A stretch of 64,000 nt of DNA from Macrococcoides canis (GTDB taxonomy: Bacteria > Bacillota > Bacilli > Staphylococcales > Staphylococcaceae), in the NCBI RefSeq assembly GCF_002119805.1, contig NZ_CP021059.1:1116001-1180000 (forward strand), read 5' to 3'. The position numbers and the translations under genes are program-made. The notes below the pieces were generated by a model. That model saw only the letters and a program-made list of their open reading frames with translations. It was not told the DNA's origin and searched no databases. Positions within the stretch are counted from its first letter, which is position 1. Every line of letters starts with the position of its first letter. This document shows positions 47,461 through 56,671 of this stretch, piece by piece.

Positions 47461-48723
47461 ATGTATGATTACAGTCTATGTGAGAAGAGAAATGTACTCT
47501 GTATTGACCAGAAGAGTTTCTTTGCGAGTGTTTCCTGCATCATGAAAGGACTTGATCCTATGACAACAAAGCTCGCTGTTGTCGCTGATACGAAACGCCA
47601 AGGTTCTGTCGTTCTAGCTGCTACGCCGCCTCTGAAAGCAATCGGTATTAAGACGGGATCACGTCTGTTCGAAATTCCGCATCATCCAGATATTTATATT
47701 ATCAATCCCTCTATGAAGGAATACTTAAAGGTTGCAAGTCAAATCGCGGAAATCTCGCTGCGATATGTCGCACCAGAAGACTATCATCAATACAGTATCG
47801 ATGAGTTTTTTATGGATGTTACAAAGAGCTATCATCTATATGCAGAAAGTCCTTATGCGCTCGCCTTAAAGATTAAGCAGGAGATTTATGATAAGACGCA
47901 GATTCAATGTGCTGTCGGCATAGGGGATAACGTCTTACTGAGCAAGATTGCACTGGATATGGAAGCAAAGAAACAACCAGATGGCATTGCAGAGTGGCAT
48001 TATGAAGATGTACCGGCCAAGATGTGGTCGATAGAACCATTAAGTAAATTCTGGGGGATTAACCGACGTACAGAGAAGAAGCTGAATCAAAAAGGAATAT
48101 TCACCATTGGTCAGCTTGCGAATTATCCCCATCACTATTTAAAGCGTGATTTCGGTGTGATCGGCGTGGATCTTCATCTACATGCCAATGGTATTGATTC
48201 AAGCATTATAAGAGAGAAACATCAGATTTACAAACCATCTGTGAATAAGAGTCAGATCTTGATGCGTGATTACCATTTTCACGAGCTTCGTGCAGTTGTT
48301 ATTGAACATATTGAAGAAATTACATTTCGACTACGTGCGGATAATCGTATCGCCAGAACAATCAGCTTTACGATTGGTTATAGTGATGAAGGGAGTGTCA
48401 GTAAGAGTTACACGTTATCAGAAGGAACGAACCTTACTTCAGATGTATTTAGAGTCGTATGGGGGTTTATGCAGCAGATGTGTGATCAAAAGAGGAAGTA
48501 TCGTACTGTCAGCATCGCTCTGACGAACTTGATGAAGGAAGAAGACAGGCAGCTTTCATTATTTGTAGATGAGTTTGAACGCGCGAAGGAAGAGCGTCTA
48601 GAAAGAACGATTGATGAACTACGCACCCGCTTCGGGAAGAATAGCGTACTCCGTGCAATCTCCTACACTGAACAAGGAACAGCGCGTAAACGTAATGGGT
48701 TGATTGCTGGTCATAAGGCATAA
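47461..48723 (+). CDS. SOS-inducible Y-family DNA polymerase (UmuC/UvrX-like)
   Basis: 420 residues from ATG 47461 (RBS GAGGGTG); the frame back to 47317 crosses the LexA boxes and is rejected. Catalytic acidic residues Asp16 (CIDQKSFFASV) and Asp114-Glu115 (YSIDEFFMDVT), then a helix-hairpin-helix region (FWGINRRTEKKLNQKGI) and little-finger domain. Error-prone translesion synthesis; length and C-terminus match B. subtilis YqjW/UvrX and the S. aureus UmuC homologue rather than DinB. No YolD-like partner follows. Confidence 0.95.
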   Translation: MYDYSLCEKRNVLCIDQKSFFASVSCIMKGLDPMTTKLAVVADTKRQGSVVLAATPPLKAIGIKTGSRLFEIPHHPDIYIINPSMKEYLKVASQIAEISLRYVAPEDYHQYSIDEFFMDVTKSYHLYAESPYALALKIKQEIYDKTQIQCAVGIGDNVLLSKIALDMEAKKQPDGIAEWHYEDVPAKMWSIEPLSKFWGINRRTEKKLNQKGIFTIGQLANYPHHYLKRDFGVIGVDLHLHANGIDSSIIREKHQIYKPSVNKSQILMRDYHFHELRAVVIEHIEEITFRLRADNRIARTISFTIGYSDEGSVSKSYTLSEGTNLTSDVFRVVWGFMQQMCDQKRKYRTVSIALTNLMKEEDRQLSLFVDEFERAKEERLERTIDELRTRFGKNSVLRAISYTEQGTARKRNGLIAGHKA

Positions 48724-48866
48724 TTGTAATTACACCTATCTAAAATAACGAGATAAAAGGTTGTTTCAATTCTATAAAATATGTAGCATAAATATTTAAA
48801 GAAATTTGTTAAGTTCACATTTTACTATATTGAATGTACAATATTTATACATAGTATACAGAAAGA

Positions 48867-49064
48867 ATGATGTATATGAAATTAGTTAAATATAATGAAC
48901 TTACAAAAAATGCACTAGATAAAAGAGAAAAAGTTATATTAGCTATGAAAGAAATAGATAAAAACTTTGATATTGGAAAAAGAATCTATGATGCTAAATG
49001 TATCGATGGTAAAAAAGAACAATTGGAACGTATGAAAGAAAAAGAGTGTGCATTTCACTATTAG
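48867..49064 (+). CDS. Small charged protein, unknown
   Basis: 65 residues (62 if the ATG at 48876 is used); AGAAAGA in front is a modest RBS. Lys/Glu-rich, mostly helical (LTKNALDKREKVILAMKEID, then KKEQLERMKEKECAFHY). Upstream AT-rich DNA contains ATGTACAATATTTATACAT, a possible operator. No family recognised; accessory character. Confidence 0.45.
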   Translation: MMYMKLVKYNELTKNALDKREKVILAMKEIDKNFDIGKRIYDAKCIDGKKEQLERMKEKECAFHY

Positions 49065-49102
49065 ACAAGCTAAATTAGATTTATACACATGAGGTGAATC
49101 TA

Positions 49103-49159
49103 ATGAAACAGTTTGTATTTTTCTTATCAACCATTGTACTCCCCCTCATTATCAGATAA
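49103..49159 (+). CDS. 18-residue hydrophobic peptide
   Basis: ATG with GAGGTGAATCTA directly upstream, a strong RBS. The peptide MKQFVFFLSTIVLPLIIR is a single membrane-spanning stretch between positive ends, the layout of type I toxins or other membrane peptides. It may also be a leader for the aminopeptidase 37 bases downstream. No family assigned. Confidence 0.35.
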   Translation: MKQFVFFLSTIVLPLIIR

Positions 49160-49196
49160 TATTAAATTATCAGTGAATTTGAAAAGGAGAATGAAA

Positions 49197-50237
49197 ATGT
49201 ATCCAGATGTAAATAGCACGATGCAGGAGATTGAACGTTTAGTAAGGATTCCAGGTCCTTCAGGTTTCGCATTTAAAGCGATTGAATATGTGACAGAAAC
49301 GTTATCTTCAGTAGGTTACGAAGTACAACAGACGAATAAAGGCGGGGTATTAGTTACTGTTCCTGGTAAAGATGATACACGTCATAAATATTTAACGGCC
49401 CATGTTGATACGTTAGGTGCGATGGTTAAAGAGATTCTACCGAGTGGTCGTCTTCGTTTATCGATGGTTGGTGGCTTCAGTTGGAATGCGGTAGAAGGAG
49501 AGTACTGCGAGATTCATACTGCTGATAAAGTCTATACTGGAACAATCTGTCTGCATGAGACTAGTGTCCATGTATATCGCAACACGGGTGATGTTAAGCG
49601 AGATGCGGATCATATGGAAGTCCGTGTTGATGAAGTAGTGAAATCTCAGGAAGATACTGAAAAGTTGGGGATTAGTGTCGGAGATTTTATCACATTTAAT
49701 CCAAGATGTGAGATTACTGAATCCGGCTTTATTAAATCGCGTCATCTCGATGATAAAGCAAGTGCTGCGATGCTGATTCAATTGTTACGTCATTTGAAGG
49801 CTGCATCTGTTGAATTACCGCATACGACACATTTCTATTTCTCAAATAATGAAGAGATTGGTTATGGCGGTAACTCTAATGTTCCGGAACAAGTTGTAGA
49901 ATATATCGCTGTTGATATGGGTGCATTAGGTGATGGACAAGCTTCTGATGAGTATACGGTATCGATATGTGCAAAGGATAGCTCAGGTCCATATCACTAT
50001 CAATTGAAACAACATCTCGTTCAGCTGTGTAAGGATAACGAAATTGATTATAAAGTTGATATTTACCCATATTACGGCAGTGATGCGAGTGCTGCGATGA
50101 GTGCAGGTTACGATATTAAGCATGGACTATTTGGTGCTGGTATTGAATCTAGCCATGCGATGGAACGCACACATAAAGATTCGCTGCTGAATACAGAAAA
50201 ACTTATCTATCATTATGTAATGAGTCCGGCGCTATAA
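49197..50237 (+). CDS. M42 family aminopeptidase
   Basis: 346 residues from ATG 49197 (AAGGAG with 8-base spacing). Dinuclear metal ligands in TAHVDTLGAMV (His69, Asp71), HLDDKASAAM, NNEEIGYGG and AVDMGALGDG; C-terminal His in GIESSHAMERTH. Glutamyl/leucyl aminopeptidase type (YsdC/YtoP-like), cytosolic, forms large oligomers. The upstream frame overlapping the 18-codon ORF is rejected. Confidence 0.93.
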   Translation: MYPDVNSTMQEIERLVRIPGPSGFAFKAIEYVTETLSSVGYEVQQTNKGGVLVTVPGKDDTRHKYLTAHVDTLGAMVKEILPSGRLRLSMVGGFSWNAVEGEYCEIHTADKVYTGTICLHETSVHVYRNTGDVKRDADHMEVRVDEVVKSQEDTEKLGISVGDFITFNPRCEITESGFIKSRHLDDKASAAMLIQLLRHLKAASVELPHTTHFYFSNNEEIGYGGNSNVPEQVVEYIAVDMGALGDGQASDEYTVSICAKDSSGPYHYQLKQHLVQLCKDNEIDYKVDIYPYYGSDASAAMSAGYDIKHGLFGAGIESSHAMERTHKDSLLNTEKLIYHYVMSPAL

Positions 50238-50306
50238 GTTAAATATTTTTATTCACTCCTTTTCTTCGTTATAATGAATTTATATCGAAGAAAAGGAGTG
50301 TTTATT

Positions 50307-50963
50307 ATGACAAAGAAAGTTCTCATGGTTTTAACGAATCACGACACTTTGAACGATGGCACACCAACAGGTCTTTGGCTCGGTGAGGCTGCAGAGCCTT
50401 ACAAAGTATTCGAACGTAATAATATCGAGGTAGATTTCGCTTCGATTCAAGGTGGTGCTATACCACTTGATCCGAATTCTACTCAGAACGATGAAACGAA
50501 GACATTCCAGGATGTCGTACAAAAATTAGGGAAAACACTAAAACTAAGAGATATCGTATTTGAAAACTATGATGGCATATTCATACCCGGGGGTCATGGT
50601 ACGATGTATGATCTGCCAGGAGATCCAGATTTACAGAACATATTAGCTTTCTATAAAGATGATAACCGTGTTATCGGAGCAGTATGCCATGGTCCGAGCG
50701 CCTTTGTAGGTGCTAAACAAAAAGATGGCAGTCACCTGATTGAAGGTGTCAAATTAACTGGGTTTACAAATGAAGAAGAACAGCAGATGAATCAAGACAG
50801 CAATGTACCATTCGCTTTACAGACTGAACTTGAAGCAAATGGTGCAGGATTTGTGAAAGGTAAGTCGTTTGAATCCAATGTTGTAACGGATGGCAAGTTT
50901 GTAACAGGACAGAATCCTCAGTCCAGTACAGATGTTGCAGAAGCATTTGTAAAAGTATTATAA
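50307..50963 (+). CDS. DJ-1/PfpI superfamily protein (type 1 glutamine amidotransferase-like, Hsp31-like)
   Basis: 218 residues from ATG 50307 (RBS AAAAGGAG). Nucleophile Cys127 in AVCHGPSAF and acidic Glu27 in GLWLGEAAEP, plus FIPGGHGTMYDLPGD. Family members are glyoxalase III, deglycase-like or chaperone proteins; here probably stress or methylglyoxal defence. Single gene with own terminator. Confidence 0.92.
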   Translation: MTKKVLMVLTNHDTLNDGTPTGLWLGEAAEPYKVFERNNIEVDFASIQGGAIPLDPNSTQNDETKTFQDVVQKLGKTLKLRDIVFENYDGIFIPGGHGTMYDLPGDPDLQNILAFYKDDNRVIGAVCHGPSAFVGAKQKDGSHLIEGVKLTGFTNEEEQQMNQDSNVPFALQTELEANGAGFVKGKSFESNVVTDGKFVTGQNPQSSTDVAEAFVKVL

Positions 50964-50964
50964 T

Positions 50965-50993
50965 AAAAACCGCACACTTGTGCGGTTTTTATA
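50965..50993. terminator. Bidirectional terminator
   Basis: 12-bp stem aaaaaccgcaca / tgtgcggttttt with a 2-base loop core. Confidence 0.92.
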
Positions 50994-51357
50994 TTATAAA
51001 GACAAGCTTGAAAATAATACCGTTAATAATGCCTATAAGAAGACTCAGCATCGTTCCCAGTAAAATATATTCACTTTTTTTATCGATTTTATCAGGATTA
51101 TGATTTTGACCATCATCCTTAAGATCATTGAATCGTAGTATCGATTTACTTGCAATGACAAGTCCGATTGCTGTATATTCACCGAGTATAAAAAATAAAA
51201 TAACCAGCATTCTTTCTATATATCCGATAAGCAGACCGATATTATCGGAAGTCTTCATTTCAATCGCACTCATAGAAGTTAAAATACGTTTGATTACCGG
51301 GCCTGATAATAAGTAGAAGAGTGTACCGATCAGCATAATCATTATTTTTACAACCAT
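50989..51357 (-). CDS. Small multi-span membrane protein, partner of the SatD-like gene
   Basis: 122 residues, three or four membrane segments (about 3-20, 42-68, 95-120) with a polar loop RFNDLKDDGQNHNPDKIDKK. Resembles the C-terminal part of DUF3307 membrane proteins, which are usually found next to SatD genes; a weak call. Starts 10 bases inside the end of the SatD-like gene (AAGGAGG six bases before ATG), so co-expressed. Confidence 0.7.
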   Translation of the reverse strand: MVVKIMIMLIGTLFYLLSGPVIKRILTSMSAIEMKTSDNIGLLIGYIERMLVILFFILGEYTAIGLVIASKSILRFNDLKDDGQNHNPDKIDKKSEYILLGTMLSLLIGIINGIIFKLVFII

Positions 51358-52019
51358 GATAAACCTCCTTGTAAAGACTGGATGACTGAAGGTTCGATAG
51401 TATGCTGTGCATCAGAAAATACGAGATGTTTCTTGATTAATCCAAGCTGCTTATAATGCGCTTTATTCAAATGTTCTGAAATGGTGGAAACACTCTTGTT
51501 GTTCAGCTGAGCAATTTCTTTTTGAGTATCGATATAGAGTGACTGTTTGAAAATTGTTTGCTGCAAAAGCGAATGATTTCGGACAATTTCAGTGAGATAA
51601 GGGAACAGAACATCGTTATAAAGAGACATGTCTACCGCTTCAATCGTCACATAAAAATCACTGATATCCGATTTCTTGATATGCTCCAGGTTATTACGTG
51701 CCGTTTTTGTCAGCTTACTGTTCCAGTGTTCGATGTCCTGTTCAGGAATCTCTTCAGCTCCTGCTGCAATACCAAATTTTACTGGCTGAGATTTATAAGG
51801 CCATAATAGTTTAATATAGTACGATATTAATAAGGTCGCATCTGTACAATCACTCACGAAAAAAAGCTCATCACCCATTCTGTAATTAATATAGCTGAAG
51901 TTAAGGGAATGCGTCCATTGTTCGATACTTTCTGTTATCCCTTCAAGTACTTTACTGATTTCATCACTATTATTGAACTGTGTACTATTTGAAACATCCA
52001 TAATAAATATAGAAAGCAT
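51348..52019 (-). CDS. SatD-like protein: cyclase-fold-like N-terminus with HTH C-terminus
   Basis: 223 residues. The N-terminal part (SIFIMDVSNSTQFNN, INYRMGDELFF, FGIAAGAEE) has the order of elements of SatD-family proteins, which resemble nucleotide cyclases: a first Asp after strand 1 and a GDE-type hairpin. The C-terminal part (TQKEIAQLNNKSVSTISEHL, then NKAHYKQLGLIKKH) is a helix-turn-helix. A ligand-sensing autoregulator is likely (inference). RBS GGAGGG. Twin palindromes lie right upstream. Confidence 0.75.
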   Translation of the reverse strand: MLSIFIMDVSNSTQFNNSDEISKVLEGITESIEQWTHSLNFSYINYRMGDELFFVSDCTDATLLISYYIKLLWPYKSQPVKFGIAAGAEEIPEQDIEHWNSKLTKTARNNLEHIKKSDISDFYVTIEAVDMSLYNDVLFPYLTEIVRNHSLLQQTIFKQSLYIDTQKEIAQLNNKSVSTISEHLNKAHYKQLGLIKKHLVFSDAQHTIEPSVIQSLQGGLSWL

Positions 52020-52034
52020 AATATCCCTCCATAG

Positions 52035-52054
52035 ATTCGGTTATATAACCGGAT
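52035..52054. promoter_or_regulatory. Palindromic operator A of the SatD-like unit
   Basis: ATTCGGTTATATAACCGGAT, a 20-bp palindrome with one mismatch. Confidence 0.75.
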
Positions 52055-52062
52055 TTTTAAAA

Positions 52063-52082
52063 ATTCGGCTATATAACCGAAT
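52063..52082. promoter_or_regulatory. Palindromic operator B of the SatD-like unit
   Basis: ATTCGGCTATATAACCGAAT, same motif as operator A; centres are 28 bp apart, close to three helical turns, so one regulator could bind both on one face. Confidence 0.75.
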
Positions 52083-52126
52083 TTTATCACGGATAACGTA
52101 AAATAACAAAGAAGAGGGAATTAAAT

Positions 52127-52162
52127 ATGAAAGTAATCGTCTTAAAAATGACTGAGTTATAG
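52127..52162 (+). other. 11-codon ORF with RBS, divergent to the SatD-like gene
   Basis: GAAGAGGG precedes ATG; product MKVIVLKMTEL then stop. Likely the truncated start of a lost gene that shared the divergent promoter, or a leader peptide for femA 70 bases downstream. Confidence 0.3.
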
Positions 52163-52231
52163 TTATAAATGATTTTTGCGCTATGAATATGTTAATATGA
52201 TGCTTGAGATGATAAAAGAAGGAGAAAATAA

Positions 52232-53473
52232 ATGAAATTTACAACACTTACACGTGAAGCATTCAGTGCTTTCACGGATCAGCACCCAAGTCATTTTACA
52301 CAGATGGCTGTAAACTATGATCTAAAGGTTTCAGAAGGTACAGAGACACATCTGCTCGGCGTGAAAGATGAGCATAATGAAATCATAGCTGCAGGTCTGT
52401 TTACATCAGTACCTGTAATGAAAGTCTTTAAATATTTCTATTCAAACCGTGGTCCAGTCATGGATTATCACAATAGAGCACTCGTAACGTTCTTCTTCAA
52501 TGAACTTAAGAAATATATGAAACAGCATAAAGCATTGAATTTACGAATCGATCCATACGTACCATACCAGTTACGTAATCATGATGGGGACATCATTGAA
52601 ACATATAAGACGGATGATATTTTTGAAACATTGAAATCTCTTGGCTTCAAGCATGATGGATTTACGACTGGTTTTCATCCTATACACCAAATCAGATGGC
52701 ATTCAATCCTGAACTTAAAAGGTAAAACGAAAGACCAGCTCATAAAGGATATGGATAGTCTCAGAAAACGTAATACGAAGAAAGTCATTAAAAATGGGAT
52801 TAAAGTAAGATATCTGGATAAAGATGAGCTTCATATCTTCCGTTCATTTATGCAGGATACGAGTGATAAGAAGGATTTCGAAGATCGTGGAGATGAATTT
52901 TATATCTCAAGGTTAGAAAAATTCGGAGATCGAGTAAAGATGCCGCTTGCGTATATTGATTTTAATACTTATATTCCTGAACTGGAAGCTGAGCTTACTG
53001 AAATAGACCATGCAATAGACAAAGCAAAAGCTGATATCGAGAATAAACCTGAAAATAAAAAAGCACAAAACAAACTAGCAGATAACGAACGACAAAAACA
53101 AGCACTTTTAGAGAAACTGACAGAAGCACAGCAACTTAAAGCAAAGCATGGGGATACATTACCGATTGCAGCTGCATTTTATTTTATCAACCCACATGAA
53201 GTCGTCTATTATGCTGGTGGATCTTCCAATGAATTCAGACATTTCTCTGGAAGCTATGCAATTCAGTGGCACATGATCAACTATGCTTTGGACTATGGTA
53301 TAGATAAATATAACTTCTATGGTATAAGCGGTATCTTCAGTGAGGATGCACCTGATGCTGGTGTTATAAAATTCAAAAAAGGTTATAATGCCGATGTGGT
53401 TGAATATATCGGTGACTTTGAACTCCCTGTAAATAAAGGTGTCTATAAATTATATAAACGAATAAAGAAATAA
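52232..53473 (+). CDS. femA: FemA, aminoacyltransferase of the peptidoglycan interpeptide
   Basis: 413 residues. Two GNAT-like domains plus a coiled-coil arm (about residues 245-305, ELEAELTEIDHAIDKAKADI). Signature [73 protein letters not shown]. In S. aureus FemA adds Gly2-Gly3 to the pentaglycine bridge from Gly-tRNA; here the bridge composition may include Ser. RBS GAAGGAG. femB follows after 21 bases. Confidence 0.97.
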   Translation: MKFTTLTREAFSAFTDQHPSHFTQMAVNYDLKVSEGTETHLLGVKDEHNEIIAAGLFTSVPVMKVFKYFYSNRGPVMDYHNRALVTFFFNELKKYMKQHKALNLRIDPYVPYQLRNHDGDIIETYKTDDIFETLKSLGFKHDGFTTGFHPIHQIRWHSILNLKGKTKDQLIKDMDSLRKRNTKKVIKNGIKVRYLDKDELHIFRSFMQDTSDKKDFEDRGDEFYISRLEKFGDRVKMPLAYIDFNTYIPELEAELTEIDHAIDKAKADIENKPENKKAQNKLADNERQKQALLEKLTEAQQLKAKHGDTLPIAAAFYFINPHEVVYYAGGSSNEFRHFSGSYAIQWHMINYALDYGIDKYNFYGISGIFSEDAPDAGVIKFKKGYNADVVEYIGDFELPVNKGVYKLYKRIKK

Positions 53474-53494
53474 GTATTACTGGAGGCAGTGTCT

Positions 53495-54769
53495 ATGAAG
53501 TTTACAGAATTAACAGTTGAGGAATACGACCAGTATATGTCGAAAACTGAGGCGATGAGTCATTATTTTCAGATGAAAGAGAATATAGAAAATCGTGAAC
53601 AAAAAGGATATCCCGTTGTATTGCTTGGTGTAAAAGAAGGAGAACATGTCATCGCTGCAAGTCTATTCTCAAAGATTCCAGTGTTCGGAGGATATCAGTA
53701 CTATTCAAATCGAGGACCTGTGATGGACTTCCATGATTCGAAGCTGGTTGACTTCTTCTTCCGAGAACTTGACCGTTATTTGAAGCGTCATCAGGCCGTA
53801 TTCATAAAGATCGATCCTTACTGGATATACAAATGCTATGACAAGGACGTCAATGAAAAGGATGATGCTGCGAACGATGAAATAATTCAACAGCTCAAGC
53901 AGCTTGGCTATCAGCATAAAGGATTTAAAAGAGGTTATTCACCAGACGAGCAGGTCCGCTGGATGAGTGTCATGTATTTGCAAGGGGAGACACCACAATC
54001 TCTGATGAAACAGTTCGATTCGCAAAGAAAACGCAATATTAAAAAAGCACAAAAATATGGCGTAAAAGTACGAATGCTGCATAAAGATGAAATCGATCTA
54101 TTCCTTGAGCTATATAGAGAAACTGAAGAAAGAACTGGATTTATTTCAAGACCAGATAGCTATATGCGAGGATTTAACGATACATATGGGGAAAATATTC
54201 TCTTACCGTTAGCATATATCGACCTGGATGAATATATGGAGCAGCTTTCTGAAGAGCTGGTACAAGCAGAAACCTCACGAGATCAGATGATGGCAAAGGA
54301 AAATAAAAGTGAAAAGCAACTGAAGAAAATCGCACAGCAAGATCGTGATATTGATCACATACAACAAGAGATGCTCGAAATAAGCGAATTGCGAAAAACT
54401 GATGGACAAATATTAAACCTTGCATCAGGCATGTTCTTCCAGAATCATTATGAAGTGAATTATTACTCCGGAGGTTCAAGTACAAAATATAATAAGTTTA
54501 TGGGACCATATGCAATGCATTGGTACATGATTAATTATTGTCTGGACCATGGCTATGACCGCTATAATTTCTATGGTGTATCCGGCGATTTCACTGAAGA
54601 CAGCGAAGATTATGGCGTGTACCGTTTCAAACGTGGATTTAATGCGCAGATTGAAGAACTTATCGGAGACTTTATAAAGCCGATAAATAAACCTAAATAT
54701 AATGCATATCAGTTACTGACAAATGCACGAATTAAAGGTGCACAAATAAAACAGCGTCTAAAAAAGTAA
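53495..54769 (+). CDS. femB: FemB, aminoacyltransferase of the peptidoglycan interpeptide
   Basis: 424 residues from ATG 53495 (GGAGG with 8-base spacing; a GTG two codons earlier is rejected). Same architecture as Fem[41 protein letters not shown], coiled-coil arm with [39 protein letters not shown]. Adds positions 4-5 of the interpeptide in S. aureus. Operon femA-femB ends at the terminator after this gene. Confidence 0.97.
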   Translation: MKFTELTVEEYDQYMSKTEAMSHYFQMKENIENREQKGYPVVLLGVKEGEHVIAASLFSKIPVFGGYQYYSNRGPVMDFHDSKLVDFFFRELDRYLKRHQAVFIKIDPYWIYKCYDKDVNEKDDAANDEIIQQLKQLGYQHKGFKRGYSPDEQVRWMSVMYLQGETPQSLMKQFDSQRKRNIKKAQKYGVKVRMLHKDEIDLFLELYRETEERTGFISRPDSYMRGFNDTYGENILLPLAYIDLDEYMEQLSEELVQAETSRDQMMAKENKSEKQLKKIAQQDRDIDHIQQEMLEISELRKTDGQILNLASGMFFQNHYEVNYYSGGSSTKYNKFMGPYAMHWYMINYCLDHGYDRYNFYGVSGDFTEDSEDYGVYRFKRGFNAQIEELIGDFIKPINKPKYNAYQLLTNARIKGAQIKQRLKK

Positions 54770-54796
54770 TCACTAAATAGTGATTACTTTTTTAAC
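54763..54796 (+). terminator. Terminator after femB
   Basis: 13-bp stem aaagtaatcacta / tagtgattacttt, T-run; the stem includes the femB stop codon. Confidence 0.88.
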
Positions 54797-54832
<36 letters not shown>

Positions 54833-54889
54833 AACTATAAGAGAAAGAGACTTAAAATAAGCCTCTTCCACTTAACGATAATATTCTAA

Positions 54890-56488
54890 TTACAATGATG
54901 ATAATTCATATACTGCAATTGTTCCTGACATTTCATGACTCGCAAGTAGCAATGATGTTTTTGTTGGTGATTCTGATGCAGGAATAAATGTCAAACCTTC
55001 TGGTGAAATATCGCCATTATCAATAGAATTGAAATACGTTTCGAATACAGGATTCTGAGGGTTTGTTACATTGTATACCATAATACCGCCTGTACGTTCT
55101 AAACCGATGAATGCATAAGTAGATTTACCGATTTCACCGGTTACTACAGATTCAGGCTCTGGGCCTTTATCATCACTACGTGAATCGAATTTAACCTCAC
55201 CTGGTGATTCTTGTTCAGAATTGAATGCTTGTTTATTCGCTTCAGCTGTTATCGTTTCAAAATCACCTTGTGAATCATAGATCATCGTTAAATCACTATT
55301 CAGAATAGAAAACGAGCGTCCTCCAAATGTAACAGGTACATCAAACTTACCATTGGTATTTAAGAATGGATTTGAAGTTGTTGTCTTTAGACGTCCTAAC
55401 GCTTTTTTATCACTGAAAAGTAATTTATCTGTTTCTGTTAAATATTTTCCATTAAAATTAAACTGGTCCTGAATATCAGCGATACGTGTTTCTTCGCTAT
55501 ATCCGTCATAATCCTGTGTATCCCCTTCATTTGCAGTTAGAAGATAGGTTTTACCTTTGACCTTCATCTGGGCAATGCCGTCTGGCTGATACATACCGAA
55601 TAACGGATAGTTTTTCATATTGATCGCATTATCTTTATCAGATACATCAATAGGTGTCTTGCGATAATCTTTGTACCCTAAGCTTTGTACTTTAACAATT
55701 GAATCACGCTTTATATCAAACTTTGCAATCGCATTGCGTTCCTGGATAGTGATGTATGCAAATTTATTCTGATCATCAATTGTGATATATTCAGGCTCAA
55801 TATTTAGAAAGCTTTCTTCATTATTTCTGCCTAACGGTCTGATATCATTACCGATGGCTTTACGATTAAAAGGAATTGTTTTGACGTTCTGCTGTTTGAT
55901 CACACCGTCTTTCGTTGCAATGATCGACGATATAGAACCTTCTGGATTTACAGTTAAATCATCATTTGGTTCTCCCTCGTTCGCTACAAGTAATTTCTTA
56001 CTATCATGTGAAAATGTTAACATATCTGGTAAGCTTCCTACAGATACATGACTAAGTAATTTACCATCATGATTTAAGAATGCGACGGTACCCGCATCAG
56101 TCTTATTGTTAGCTGGAATACTGACAGCGATATAATGATATTTTTTATTTACTGCAACACTCGTGATATCTGATCCAGCAATACCAAGATCTTTAAGGAA
56201 AATACGCTTCTTTAAAGGAAGATCACCGTTATTCAATGAACGCATATCTAAGATGTCAATAGCGTTTAACGCACCATTGATAGAATATGCCTGCTGATAT
56301 TTTGAATCAAAGCTTACGATTTCCGTGCCACTTTCTCCATATTCTGTATTAGAATGATATCTTGCAAGTTGCTCAACTTTAATGTGCGAATCTTTACCAT
56401 ATTCGTTCACTGGCTGAGCGTTAGCGTAAGTTGTTGAGAGTACAGTTGATGCAAGTAATGTCGTTAAAAATTTTGGTAATTTACTCAT
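54890..56488 (-). CDS. Choice-of-anchor I domain secreted protein
   Basis: 532 residues from the ATG at 56488 (GGAGG ahead). Sec signal peptide (residues 1-25, TYANAQP cleavage area), then a beta-propeller-like domain of the choice-of-anchor I family: IVSFDSKYQQAYSINGALNA, LLVANEGEPNDD, LTANEGDTQDYDGYSEE, GPEPESVVTGEIG, AFIGLERTGGIMVYNVTNP. Related to secreted alkaline phosphatase-like esterases of bacilli, but no catalytic set is visible and there is no LPXTG or other anchor at the C-terminus. Function unknown. Confidence 0.88.
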   Translation of the reverse strand: MSKLPKFLTTLLASTVLSTTYANAQPVNEYGKDSHIKVEQLARYHSNTEYGESGTEIVSFDSKYQQAYSINGALNAIDILDMRSLNNGDLPLKKRIFLKDLGIAGSDITSVAVNKKYHYIAVSIPANNKTDAGTVAFLNHDGKLLSHVSVGSLPDMLTFSHDSKKLLVANEGEPNDDLTVNPEGSISSIIATKDGVIKQQNVKTIPFNRKAIGNDIRPLGRNNEESFLNIEPEYITIDDQNKFAYITIQERNAIAKFDIKRDSIVKVQSLGYKDYRKTPIDVSDKDNAINMKNYPLFGMYQPDGIAQMKVKGKTYLLTANEGDTQDYDGYSEETRIADIQDQFNFNGKYLTETDKLLFSDKKALGRLKTTTSNPFLNTNGKFDVPVTFGGRSFSILNSDLTMIYDSQGDFETITAEANKQAFNSEQESPGEVKFDSRSDDKGPEPESVVTGEIGKSTYAFIGLERTGGIMVYNVTNPQNPVFETYFNSIDNGDISPEGLTFIPASESPTKTSLLLASHEMSGTIAVYELSSL

Positions 56489-56578
56489 AAAAACCTCCAA
56501 ATGTAATTAGTCTTATATATTTTATCGGACTAATGTAAAGTTGATATGAATTCTTTGTAAATAATCAAACAAAGAAAA

Positions 56579-56660
56579 AGAGGGTAAGACATAAGTCTCA
56601 GCCCTCTTCTGTTTAACAGCTTAAACGGCGGAACACTTCTGTCTCAGCCTCTCTCCCACT
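56579..56660 (-). repeat. Intergenic repeat-like element with terminator
   Basis: gtctcagcc occurs at 56595-56603 and again at 56641-56649 (ggctgagac on the minus strand), around an agaggg.agac / gtct.ccctct hairpin. On the minus strand the hairpin ends CCCTCTTTTTCTTTG, a good terminator for the membrane protein gene at 56672. The layout recalls the ggctgggac-type intergenic repeats of staphylococci. Confidence 0.55.
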
Positions 56661-56671
56661 ATCCTATTTTA

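Noticed and set aside
38842-49064. Prophage, ICE or transposon carrying the accessory genes
   Set aside because: No integrase, transposase, recombinase, terminal repeats or att-like duplication found by eye.
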